Assembly (NCBI GenBank): GCA_029213025.1
Contig: JARGOZ010000055.1
Span: 1 to 38,479 of the forward strand
Direction of reading: 5' to 3'
Length of the DNA: 38,479 nucleotides
From: Verrucomicrobiales bacterium
GTDB taxonomy: Bacteria > Verrucomicrobiota > Verrucomicrobiia > Verrucomicrobiales > DEV007
Below, one piece after another: positions 24,865 to 32,206 of the stretch (position 1 is its first letter; each line of letters opens with the position of its first letter). Made by a program: the position numbers and the translations under genes. The notes below the pieces were generated by a model. The model saw only the letters and a list, made by a program, of their open reading frames with translations, searched no databases and was not told where the DNA came from.

Positions 24865-25516
24865 TATTTTCGGTTTTCTGTTTATTCTCAGCTTCATCCC
24901 CGCAATTCACGCGCAGAGCGACCTGGGGAGTCTGCCCCCTTTGCGGATTCTCCCGGCTCAAGGGACGGAAAAGAACATTATCCGGGCCCGGCGGGAGGTC
25001 GAAGAGTACCGCTCCCAGCTCGCGGAGACCAACCTTAAACTCCGCAAAATCGCATCACATACTTTGATTCTCCGGGAAAAACTCGAAGCCGCGGAAAAGA
25101 AACTCGCTGTCTTGAATCAACCCGGAAACCCGCCATCGGAACTGCCGTTCGAACTGCCGGATGTGGTGATCGAGACCAGTTTGAAACCTACCGCCAAAGC
25201 GACTGCGGGGATCGCGCCGATTATTTTCCCCCCGAAGTCGGCAGTGAATTACCCGGAGCGTGACCGGGTACTCCGGGAAGTGCTCGCTTTAGTGAAGAAA
25301 AATCCGGCCATCCGGATCACAATCACCGGCTACGCTGACGAATTCAAATTCGAGCAGACCAATCTCGATGTCTCTCAAAACCGGGCCGGATACCTCGCCT
25401 CCTGGCTGCGGAATAACGGCGTCCCCCGCGAAGTCATCGTCAGTGCCACGGGAGTCGGCAGCAAATCGCCCGCGTCGACACTGCCAAACCGGCGGGTGGA
25501 GTTTTCTATTAAATAG
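24854..25516 (+). CDS. OmpA-family peptidoglycan-binding protein with coiled-coil spacer
   Basis: The 220-residue product has a signal peptide (GSIFGFLFILSFIPAIHAQ) and a charged helical region about 40-90 (RARREVEEYRSQLAETNLKL, LREKLEAAEKKLAVL) likely to form a coiled coil. A C-terminal OmpA domain follows: IIFPPKSAVNYPERDRVL, ITITGYADEFKFEQTNLDVS, the QNRAGYLASWLRNNGVPREVI helix and PNRRVEFSIK. Such domains bind diaminopimelate in peptidoglycan. It overlaps the dipeptidase stop by 11 bp, which ties the two to cell-wall upkeep. Confidence 0.85.
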   Translation: MKGSIFGFLFILSFIPAIHAQSDLGSLPPLRILPAQGTEKNIIRARREVEEYRSQLAETNLKLRKIASHTLILREKLEAAEKKLAVLNQPGNPPSELPFELPDVVIETSLKPTAKATAGIAPIIFPPKSAVNYPERDRVLREVLALVKKNPAIRITITGYADEFKFEQTNLDVSQNRAGYLASWLRNNGVPREVIVSATGVGSKSPASTLPNRRVEFSIK

Positions 25517-25524
25517 CCACTGCG

Positions 25525-25821
25525 CTACTTGCGGTTTTTCTCCTGCTTCAGAAACAGTGGTAACAATTCCTGTTCGATCCACGAGAAAGCCGCCTCCATC
25601 CCTTCGGTCCGGTAGATGACGCCGATCTTCGCTTCGATAGAAGTGGGATTCCCGGAATTGGCGAGGAACTGGTTATTAGTCATTCGCATCGCCATTTCCC
25701 CGGAAATTTTCCCGTGATTTTCGAGAATCCAGGTCCGGGCGAAAAGTTCCAGAATACAATCGCCGATCCAGGCCTGCTCGCGTTCTTTTTTGATCTCGGC
25801 GGCGCTTGGTTTCGATTTCAT
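25525..25821 (-). CDS. Small RNase III-fold protein (mini-III-like)
   Basis: The 98-residue product starts at 25821, overlapping the TAA of the upstream gene as TAATG. It carries the RNase III signature helix QAWIGDCILELFARTWIL (like Y/FLGDAVLE in RNase III and mini-III) and a second block SIEAKIGVIYRTEGMEAAFSWI (like D-x-x-E-A-L-x-G-A-x-Y-L-D-G-G). The first-block Asp and the second-block Glu are present. The Asp normally three residues before that Glu is Thr, and the L-D after Y is R-T. There is no double-stranded-RNA-binding domain. It may process rRNA or tRNA, or may have lost cleavage. Gene order couples it to an Hsp33-like chaperone. Confidence 0.7.
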   Translation of the reverse strand: MKSKPSAAEIKKEREQAWIGDCILELFARTWILENHGKISGEMAMRMTNNQFLANSGNPTSIEAKIGVIYRTEGMEAAFSWIEQELLPLFLKQEKNRK

Positions 25822-26627
25822 TACTGCGGTTTTTCGAGGTACAGATTCAGCATTTCCCGGGTCATCACATAGCGGGCTCCGCAACGCGGACAGGTTATCA
25901 GCGCAGGCTCGCCTTCCGGCCCGAACAGATCATTTCGCGCCTCTTCGGACAATCCACCGATGACCGGCAGCAGCTTGAACAAACTGCAACCGCAATCAAA
26001 AACATAGAACCGGGTCTCAAGCAGACTCATTTCCTCTGTCTTATCCAGTTCGCGGATCGACTCATCAGATAAGCCGTGAAACCATTCCAAATCGCAGTCA
26101 GGCTGGGCGGTCACCATGACAAAATCCTCTTCATCGTAGCGAAACAACCTCGCCGGGCGCTGTTCGCTTTGGTCGTAATATTCCTCTACGATCGAAAAGA
26201 AATTATCTGTCTGAATTTCGATGGTACTCTGGCGCCCGGGTTCGCCTTCGGCTGATACCTGAGAGAAAAACAGATTCGAATCCCGTTTCTTAACGTCCTC
26301 GGTAAAAATGCGACCGGTTATGTTGCCCAGCTGGTTGGAGCCGGTCACAAACAGGTTGTAGCGAGGGTCCTGCCAACTCATCGTCCACGCGTGGGATTCA
26401 ATCCGCGGACGCGATGCGAGGTGGAGGGTGAGCCCGGCAAGCGCGTCTTTTAACACCGCGTCCAACTTTTCCCCGTATTTGATCTCGTGCTGCATGAGAT
26501 GCAGATAATAATCCCGGTATATCGTCCCGAAATCAGACCGGACAAGCAGGGCATTTCGCTGCCTCACGAAGTAGCAGCGCACTTCGATCGGATCGTTTTC
26601 AGATTCTTTGTTGGGATCGTTCAGCAT
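25821..26627 (-). CDS. hslO: Hsp33-like redox-regulated chaperone
   Basis: The 268-residue product resembles Hsp33 (HslO) from end to end. The N-terminal domain includes VRCYFVRQRNALLVRSDFG and DYYLHLMQH; the middle has VTGSNQLGNITGRIF and IVEEYYDQSEQRPARLF. The C-terminal zinc module has Cys-Gly-Cys (YVFDCGCS), 31 residues, then Cys-Pro-Arg-Cys (LITCPRCGARY). This is the C-x-C...C-x-x-C set that releases zinc on oxidation to switch on holdase activity. Some core motifs are divergent, so it may be a sub-family. It is divergent from the rhodanese gene at 26776 and coupled to the downstream RNase III-like gene. Confidence 0.83.
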   Translation of the reverse strand: MLNDPNKESENDPIEVRCYFVRQRNALLVRSDFGTIYRDYYLHLMQHEIKYGEKLDAVLKDALAGLTLHLASRPRIESHAWTMSWQDPRYNLFVTGSNQLGNITGRIFTEDVKKRDSNLFFSQVSAEGEPGRQSTIEIQTDNFFSIVEEYYDQSEQRPARLFRYDEEDFVMVTAQPDCDLEWFHGLSDESIRELDKTEEMSLLETRFYVFDCGCSLFKLLPVIGGLSEEARNDLFGPEGEPALITCPRCGARYVMTREMLNLYLEKPQ

Positions 26628-26775
26628 GGGAAAAGACCCTATTATCGGGTGGCATTTGTGAACCGAAAGAGTGTTTTTTCGAATTGTTGAAATTTATTGG
26701 TCCAAAACACAAAATCCGCTTCCACGTTGCCAAGAGGAGCACAGACAACTTCTCTGCCGCGCTTTATCAATAACC

Positions 26776-27234
26776 ATGATAGAAGCTCTGGTGAACAGCC
26801 AACTCGTCCTCTACGGACTTTTTGCCATCGTGTTGGCGACTGTAATCTGGCACTTTTACGAGCGGCGCATCGATAAAAGGATTTTTCAGAAAGACCGGAC
26901 AGGAGTTTTCCGGAACCTTCATGCCAGAACCGCACTTTATGCCTTTGATCATGTCAATAATATCGTGCCGGTGGATGTCCGCTCGGAAGAGGAATTTCGG
27001 GACGGACATATTCCCGGAGCCATCAACGCCACCTATCACGATAAACAGCTCAATGCCGATGAGCTGGAGAAACTGGACAGGAATACGCCCATCCTGATCT
27101 ACTGCGAAGGCGGCTATGCAAGTCGCCTGGTGATCGACAGCGTCAAAGCACTCGGATTTCACACCATTTACCATATCCATCGGGGATTTAAATCCTGGCA
27201 GTTCTTTGGCGGAGCTGTTGAGCATACCGGATGA
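26776..27234 (+). CDS. Membrane-anchored rhodanese-domain protein
   Basis: The 152-residue product has one N-terminal membrane segment (LVLYGLFAIVLATVIWHFY, about residues 10-28), a short basic linker, and a rhodanese domain with VDVRSEEEFRDGHIPGA (CH2A-type motif). Its active loop is ILIYCEGGYASRLV, with Cys110 as the candidate sulfur carrier. Fused to a membrane anchor, such domains usually act in sulfur transfer or as phosphatase-like or regulatory modules at the inner membrane. The ATG at 26776 starts at the anchor. It is divergent from the Hsp33-like gene. Confidence 0.85.
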   Translation: MIEALVNSQLVLYGLFAIVLATVIWHFYERRIDKRIFQKDRTGVFRNLHARTALYAFDHVNNIVPVDVRSEEEFRDGHIPGAINATYHDKQLNADELEKLDRNTPILIYCEGGYASRLVIDSVKALGFHTIYHIHRGFKSWQFFGGAVEHTG

Positions 27235-27312
27235 AGACAAAATATGCGGAACAAAGGTCAAGTTCGAGGTATCACCCCGAGTTCACTACCACGAGTTTGC
27301 GTTGTTAGGTAA

Positions 27313-27480
27313 ATGAAAATAATGACTCGGTCGCCGGTATTCATTGTGAACTTTCGTGAAATCACCCGCGTTGTTGCAGGTTATCGTGTCAGAAAAGATC
27401 TGCCGTCCATAATTGAGTCGAAGGGGGAGCAAAAGCGCAATTATGATACGGCAGTATCACCCGGCCCCTGCGGGAGATAA
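27313..27480 (+). CDS. Candidate small protein (55 aa) ending at a terminator
   Basis: ATG at 27313 opens 55 codons, closed by TAA. The product is basic (it includes FREITRVVAGYRVRKDLPSI and SKGEQKRNYDTAV) with no membrane segment. The strongest support is the intrinsic terminator starting 8 bp after the stop and before pcm, which shows that some transcript ends here. A non-coding RNA is an equal possibility. Family unknown. Confidence 0.3.
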   Translation: MKIMTRSPVFIVNFREITRVVAGYRVRKDLPSIIESKGEQKRNYDTAVSPGPCGR

Positions 27481-27488
27481 AGCGAAAG

Positions 27489-27519
27489 ACAAGGCGTGCC
27501 TCCGGGTGCGCCTTGTTTT
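27489..27519 (+). terminator. Rho-independent terminator upstream of pcm
   Basis: Perfect 8-bp arms acaaggcg (27489-27496) and cgccttgt (27509-27516), followed by ttt. It lies between the candidate small gene and the pcm start and is likely to end the upstream transcript. Confidence 0.7.
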
Positions 27520-27540
27520 ATGCTACATTCATTTCCCGGC

Positions 27541-28221
27541 ATGAATGAAACTCCCGTAAATCCAGACGACTTCCCGTTTCAAAACGAACATGAGGCTCTC
27601 ATTGAAGAGCTTACCCGGGGAAATTCGGCGATCAAAGATGAAAATGTCATCCAGGCACTGAAGTCAGTTCCCCGGCATAAATTTGTTCTCCAGCCAGATC
27701 AACCGGCGGCCTACGAAAACCACCCGTTACCCATCGGTTTTGACCAAACCATCTCGCAGCCTTTTATCGTGGGCTACATGACCGAACATCTCCGGCTGAA
27801 ACCGGAGGACAGAGTTCTCGAAATCGGCACCGGCTCGGGTTATCAGGCAGCAGTCCTTGCCCTGCTCGTAAGCGAGGTCTACACGATCGAAATCATTCCG
27901 CAACTCGCCGAAACAGCGGCACTCACTCTCCGGCAAAACGGATTCGAAAATATCTTCATCAAAACCGGGGACGGACACCCCGGCTGGCCGGAAAAAGCGC
28001 CTTTTGATGCGATTATCGTAACTTGCGCCCCCACGAAGATTCCGGATCACCTCGTCAATCAACTCAAAGAAGGCGGCCGGATGATCATTCCTGTAGGCAA
28101 ACAGGACAACGCTCAGCAACTCTGTTTGCTTTCGAAAAAGGACGGAATCCTCCATCAAAAAGCCATTCTCCCGGTTCGATTTGTGCCCATGACGGGGCTG
28201 GACAAAAATGGCACGGGTTGA
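27541..28221 (+). CDS. pcm: Protein-L-isoaspartate O-methyltransferase
   Basis: The 226-residue product carries PCMT family marks: LKSVPRHKFV, YENHPLPIGFDQTISQPFIVGYMTE (the substrate/SAM site), the SAM-binding VLEIGTGSGYQAAVLALL, and VYTIEIIPQLAE. The post-motif FDAIIVTCAPTKIPDHLVNQLKEGGRMIIPVG follows. It repairs isoaspartyl damage in proteins using S-adenosylmethionine. The ATG at 27541 fits the family N-terminus; the longer frame begins inside the preceding terminator. The AEC transporter gene follows after 49 bp. Confidence 0.93.
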   Translation: MNETPVNPDDFPFQNEHEALIEELTRGNSAIKDENVIQALKSVPRHKFVLQPDQPAAYENHPLPIGFDQTISQPFIVGYMTEHLRLKPEDRVLEIGTGSGYQAAVLALLVSEVYTIEIIPQLAETAALTLRQNGFENIFIKTGDGHPGWPEKAPFDAIIVTCAPTKIPDHLVNQLKEGGRMIIPVGKQDNAQQLCLLSKKDGILHQKAILPVRFVPMTGLDKNGTG

Positions 28222-28270
28222 TTCGTGATTTGGCCTTGTGTAGACCGGCCTGTAGGGGAAAGTCCCGGAC

Positions 28271-29221
28271 ATGCCTTCGTTTGTAACGATCCTTTCCGCA
28301 ACAGCTCCCGTCTTTCTGGTGATGGGACTCGGATGCGCGATGCAACGCCGTGGATGGCTTGGAGAAGAACTGGAAATAGGGACGATGCGACTCGTCCTCA
28401 ACATGTTCCTCCCCTGTCTGATCCTGACGGTGATCCCGGGCAACCCGGCCCTCGAAAAAATTTCATCCGCCGTGTGGACGGTGGGAACCGGATTTTTCCT
28501 TGTTTTGATCGGTTTCGCCGTCGCCCTCACCGTCGGTTGGATGGTTCGATTGAAAAAAGGTGACGGTTTGCGCACTTTTACGATCTGCGCCGGGATCCAG
28601 AACTACGGATATTTGCCAATCCCGATTATCGCCGAATTGTTTTCCGATGACAGCGGGCCAATGGGGCTCGTTTTTGTCCACGGAATAGGAGTGGAAATAG
28701 CAATGTGGAGTGTCGGCCTTCTGATTTTGACTCGCAAATCCGGTTGGCGGTCAATCCTGAACGGCCCTTTCGTAGCTGTCTTTGCCGCCCTGATCATCAA
28801 CTACACCGGGCTCTACAACTACATTCCCGCCGTTATTACCACCGCCATGAAGATGCTCGGCCAGTGCGCCATCCCCGTGTCGATTTTTATGATAGGAGCG
28901 ACGATGGGCGGCTTTTTGAAGCGGGACGTATTTTCCGATGCCTGGCGGGTATCCTTCTCCAGTGTCGTAGTTAGGATGGTCCTGCTTTCCGCGATCATCC
29001 TTATTCTCGCGAAATTTCTCCCCATGCCGGCAGATCTCAAGACCCTGCTTGTGATACAGGCTGCGATGCCGTCAGCCGTTTTCCCGATCATGCTGGCGAG
29101 GATGTATGGCGGCAGCCCCTCTGTCGCGATTCAAGTGGTTCTCGCCACGGCAATTGTCAGCGTGGCGACCTCGCCGCTGTTGATTTCTTTCGGACTGCGC
29201 TGGGTGAATGGCGGTTACTGA
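28271..29221 (+). CDS. AEC-family (auxin efflux carrier-like) transporter
   Basis: A 316-residue membrane protein with about ten hydrophobic segments. It shows the AEC pattern: APVFLVMGLGCAMQRRGWL at the start, NMFLPCLILTVI, CAGIQNYGYLPIPII in the middle (the family's N-x-x-Y/G-P region) and the C-terminal QAAMPSAVFPIMLARMYGG. Bacterial members export or import small organic acids such as malate; the substrate here is unknown. The stop overlaps the end of the convergent gene by a few bases. Confidence 0.88.
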   Translation: MPSFVTILSATAPVFLVMGLGCAMQRRGWLGEELEIGTMRLVLNMFLPCLILTVIPGNPALEKISSAVWTVGTGFFLVLIGFAVALTVGWMVRLKKGDGLRTFTICAGIQNYGYLPIPIIAELFSDDSGPMGLVFVHGIGVEIAMWSVGLLILTRKSGWRSILNGPFVAVFAALIINYTGLYNYIPAVITTAMKMLGQCAIPVSIFMIGATMGGFLKRDVFSDAWRVSFSSVVVRMVLLSAIILILAKFLPMPADLKTLLVIQAAMPSAVFPIMLARMYGGSPSVAIQVVLATAIVSVATSPLLISFGLRWVNGGY

Positions 29222-29946
29222 GTCCAGCGTCCGCCCGGCGATACGGTGGGCAAAATCATCTTCCACGTATCGGCATAATCAGTTTTCCCCACGGCACCGA
29301 TCATTTTCTTTCCGGTCGCCCTGCGAAATTCTTTGGCGAAACTTTCCCCACTGTGACAGCCCCAGCTCTTGCAATACGCCTTTTTCGCAAATACCCCTTT
29401 GTCGATCTGCCGCAAATCTCTCTGGTGAATAAATACTTTTGAAGTGCCCAGCGAGTAATTGCTGTAATCCAGCAGGAAACAATACTTGTTGGAGTGTCCA
29501 AAGTACTCAAAACCCGACACCTTGGTCACCCGGCGGTTTTTCCCGCGGTTGATATAATCGAAAATGTCCTGTGCCGAGTTGTACCACACCAGATTCACTT
29601 TGTATTTGTCGCGCACGCTTTCGATGTTGGAAATCAAAGGTGCCCCGTCTTCATCTTCCCGCCCTTCGTAGCCTTCTTTGTAGACCAGCCAGGTAATATT
29701 CACGGTGTTATTGGATGCTTTCTGCAGCTGCTGAATCCGAATTCGGGCGGTGCGAATAAAATTTCCCCACCACTTGTCGTGCCGATGCTCATCGCGGCGA
29801 AAACTTTCCCATTTGATCAAAGCCGGCCCGCCCGAAATGATAATATATTCATCGTTTGGATTCAGCCCCTGACCGTTCGATTCAACCGAAAAACCAATAA
29901 GGAGCAGGGAAAAAAGCAGAGCCAACTTCATGGAAAAAAAATTCAT
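29215..29946 (-). CDS. Secreted protein with caspase-fold-like His/Cys dyad
   Basis: The 243-residue product has an N-terminal signal peptide (LALLFSLLLIGFSVESNGQ). I do not recognise the family. The middle and end carry a spacing seen in caspase/gingipain-type peptidases. KVSGFEYFGHSNKYCF puts a candidate His at 151 after a hydrophobic strand, and YCKSWGCHSGESFAKEF puts a candidate Cys at 197 after the next strand. The following IGAVGKTDYA resembles the strand after the catalytic Cys. The N-terminal part, with ITWLVYKEGYE, could be the first strand of such a domain. Start at ATG 29946 or the ATG five codons later. If enzymatic, it would act outside the cytoplasm. The call is inference from motif spacing. 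Confidence 0.5.
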   Translation of the reverse strand: MNFFSMKLALLFSLLLIGFSVESNGQGLNPNDEYIIISGGPALIKWESFRRDEHRHDKWWGNFIRTARIRIQQLQKASNNTVNITWLVYKEGYEGREDEDGAPLISNIESVRDKYKVNLVWYNSAQDIFDYINRGKNRRVTKVSGFEYFGHSNKYCFLLDYSNYSLGTSKVFIHQRDLRQIDKGVFAKKAYCKSWGCHSGESFAKEFRRATGKKMIGAVGKTDYADTWKMILPTVSPGGRWTQ

Positions 29947-29969
29947 CGGGAAAACAGTATGCTAAAAGT

Positions 29970-30770
29970 TTACCCAATATTCAAGCCGGAACGGAACCGT
30001 TGGCGGCGAATCTCCACCACATCGTCCTGTTTTTTGTCACGAATTCCGGGAAAAACGGTGTGAGCGTGCCTTTTGTATTTTTGAATCCTCTGGTAATGAC
30101 GATGCACCCGCCCGATAAACCATTGCCAGGTATCCTTGGGACGACCGTCTTCCAGTAGAAAGTGAGGACAGTTCTTGTTCGGCGGCTCGTATCCACGCCG
30201 GGGCCAGTGATAATGCGGCACCACATTGGAAATCGGAATATCGTGATGATGCATCAATGAAGCGGTCAACTTCGCCGTACGATCTATCGTCTCAAGAATA
30301 TTGTTGCCTTCGTGTTCGCACATTTCGATTCCGATCGAATACCGGTTCCCCGGTCCGTTGAAATCAGCGTGCTCCCCTCTCTCGCAAGTCGGGATATGCT
30401 GGATCACCGCATCGTCCTGTACCGTGAAATGCCAGCACAAATAACCGATCACGCCGCCGCGAAGAGCGCCCTTTTTCAAAGCCCGGGCGTGATCAAAGGC
30501 ATCACCCGTATAATTCTGCGTGCTGTGGATCGTGATATATTGCGGCTTCATCGGCCGCCGACCTTTTCGCCCGTAGCGATTCGGTGCGATCATATCCACC
30601 TTGATGTTCAGCTCCTTGTGCAATTTCTGAGGATTCAGAGGAGAATCGGGAATCACCCCGAGCGAGGCCTCCCAGTTCTGACTTCTCTGATTTGTCTGAC
30701 AGCCGGGCAGACCGATAAGAACACCCGCTAAAAGGGTGATTCCAGGCAAAATTGCGAGGTGACGCCACAT
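29970..30770 (-). CDS. N-acetylmuramoyl-L-alanine amidase (amidase_2) lipoprotein
   Basis: The 266-residue product starts at 30770 with a lipoprotein signal (lipobox LPGC, Cys24). The amidase_2/T7-lysozyme-like domain has YITIHSTQNY with zinc ligand H82, WHFTVQDD, and SIGIEMCEHEG with a catalytic-type Glu. VVPHYHWPRRGYEPPNKNCPHFLL gives the second zinc ligand His (186 or 188) and Cys201. It should cut the amide between muramic acid and the peptide stem, anchored in the envelope. The longer open frame adds 26 residues that look unconserved. A wall-remodelling role fits the VanX-like and OmpA genes nearby. Confidence 0.88.
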   Translation of the reverse strand: MWRHLAILPGITLLAGVLIGLPGCQTNQRSQNWEASLGVIPDSPLNPQKLHKELNIKVDMIAPNRYGRKGRRPMKPQYITIHSTQNYTGDAFDHARALKKGALRGGVIGYLCWHFTVQDDAVIQHIPTCERGEHADFNGPGNRYSIGIEMCEHEGNNILETIDRTAKLTASLMHHHDIPISNVVPHYHWPRRGYEPPNKNCPHFLLEDGRPKDTWQWFIGRVHRHYQRIQKYKRHAHTVFPGIRDKKQDDVVEIRRQRFRSGLNIG

Positions 30771-30864
30771 CAAAATTACAGAATTAAAGACAGTTAAAAA
30801 GTTCGGACAAAATATAGGACTCGAGACGATTTGCAACCCGCAGTTCACTCACGTATTCAGCGGC

Positions 30865-31245
30865 TTACCTCTCCAGAATCTCAACCTCATAACCATCGGG
30901 ATCGGTGACAAAGGCCATCTTGATTTTATCTCCCGAAGGAAAGGCTTCGCGCCAATCTTCAGGCCAAATTTCAATACCGGCTTTCTCCACTTCATCGCAA
31001 TATGCCATGATGTCTTCAACTCCAACGGCTGTGTGCATCAAATCCTCAGGAAAATCGACAGAAAAATCCGGAGAATAACAAAGTTCGAGAAAATGATCGT
31101 TGCCGTCCAGCTCCAAAAAAGCCAGTTGATTACCCGCCGGGGACTTGTCCGTGCGCCGGGTCAGCTTGAACCCGAGTGTTTCATAAAACTTGATGGTTTC
31201 GTCCAGATCGGAAACCCTGATGCGAGTGTGAAGAAATTTGATCAT
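30865..31245 (-). CDS. gloA: Glyoxalase I (lactoylglutathione lyase)
   Basis: The 126-residue VOC protein aligns well with E. coli GloA: LHTRIRVSDLDETIKFYETLGFKL with metal ligand H6, HFLELCY with E54, LMHTAVGVED with H71, and DPDGYEVEILER with E122. It would turn the methylglyoxal-glutathione hemithioacetal into S-lactoylglutathione. If the organism lacks glutathione, another thiol would be used. The start at 31245 matches the family; a frame 12 codons longer is open. Confidence 0.88.
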   Translation of the reverse strand: MIKFLHTRIRVSDLDETIKFYETLGFKLTRRTDKSPAGNQLAFLELDGNDHFLELCYSPDFSVDFPEDLMHTAVGVEDIMAYCDEVEKAGIEIWPEDWREAFPSGDKIKMAFVTDPDGYEVEILER

Positions 31246-31365
31246 GGCGTCGAATCTTCGCCCGTAGAATCCACGATTCAAGCGGCATCTTTAAGCGGGT
31301 AGCGCTACAAACTACTCCCCCGGTTGTAAAAGCAGACAGTAACCGATAAAAATAGAATACAGTCG

Positions 31366-31749
31366 ATGAACGAAACCAGACAGAGAAAACCCGGTGGAAG
31401 CGCAGTCTTCTGGTCGTGGTTCCTTTTGATCACTACCTGTATTATTGCCGTTATCCCATTCGTGGGATTTCTGTCTTGGATAATCGGGCTGGCCACCATC
31501 GCCATCGTTACGATTCTGGCCATCATAACTATCGGGGAAGGCGGCACCACCCGCGGAGTCCTCATCCTGCTGGCGGCCTATATTGCCGTGCCGTTGTTTA
31601 TCTTCATCGCCCCGATGGCGAGCTCGGCGTTATTTCTCCATAATCTGGATCAGGAGAATCGCCCCGGGATAATGAGGAATGATCAAATCGAAATCGATCA
31701 GAGTGTCAGAAGAACCGATCCGCTTCCCGAACAGTCAGCCAGTCAATAA
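31366..31749 (+). CDS. Membrane protein, hypothetical (127 aa)
   Basis: Family not recognised. The product has three or four closely spaced hydrophobic segments (from WFLLITTCIIAVIPFVGFL, then ATIAIVTILAIITIG and ILLAAYIAVPLFIFIA) and a charged C-terminal tail of about 35 residues. The short basic N-terminus suggests a cytosolic start. It is followed directly by the inverted-pair repeat locus 5. Confidence 0.55.
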   Translation: MNETRQRKPGGSAVFWSWFLLITTCIIAVIPFVGFLSWIIGLATIAIVTILAIITIGEGGTTRGVLILLAAYIAVPLFIFIAPMASSALFLHNLDQENRPGIMRNDQIEIDQSVRRTDPLPEQSASQ

Positions 31750-31754
31750 ATGAC

Positions 31755-31797
31755 CGATTCAACAGGGTACGATTTCAAACTGTACCCTGTTGAATCG
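31755..31797. repeat. 22-bp-repeat family, locus 5: perfect inverted pair
   Basis: Sixteen-bp arms cgattcaacagggtac (31755-31770) and its exact complement (31782-31797) surround an 11-nt centre. The cores span 31 bp, as in the inverted pair of locus 1. It lies between convergent genes and could fold into a strong hairpin. Confidence 0.9.
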
Positions 31798-31811
31798 CCA
31801 TAATGCCGGTC

Positions 31812-32033
31812 TTACTTGTCCCGCGTTTCGAAGAAATGTTCTCCCTCCAACGATTCACTCACCGATGACTTCGCCGGGCTGACCGGGCGGTGGTGAGCCT
31901 TCCGCCTCGATCTTGCTTCACCAAAAAGATCGTAATTTCTTTTTGCACGAATCGAACTTCTTTTTGCAGCTTTCGCAGCAAGAATTGTAAACATTATTAA
32001 AACTGAAGGTAAAACCAGAAATACTAATTCCAT
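31812..32033 (-). CDS. Small membrane-anchored protein (73 aa)
   Basis: The product has an N-terminal hydrophobic segment (LVFLVLPSVLIMFTILAAKAA) followed by a long basic, Ser/Arg/Lys-rich cytosolic tail. No family. It could be a small membrane protein or a chance open frame; the sharp hydrophobic/basic division and convergent position near a repeat give moderate support. Confidence 0.45.
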   Translation of the reverse strand: MELVFLVLPSVLIMFTILAAKAAKRSSIRAKRNYDLFGEARSRRKAHHRPVSPAKSSVSESLEGEHFFETRDK

Positions 32034-32206
32034 GCAGAGATTTTTTATAAAAAATACCTGAAAGTTTTCAGATAATCAAGTTCTCTTAAAAATAAATACA
32101 TCTTGACTTTTAATACATCGAAGACGTTGTAGGAAACGGTGATTGATTCCGGCCTTTGTGAATCGGAATCGCTGAAATTTTCAGATTTGCATTCCAATTG
32201 GCAAGG

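Larger units (their letters stand above)
27235..27540 (+). other. 306-bp gap before pcm, with a possible small gene and a terminator
   Basis: Holds a short open frame (27313-27480) closed by a hairpin terminator (27489-27519), listed separately. The same stretch could instead be a non-coding RNA ending at that terminator. No promoter is obvious. Confidence 0.5.
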
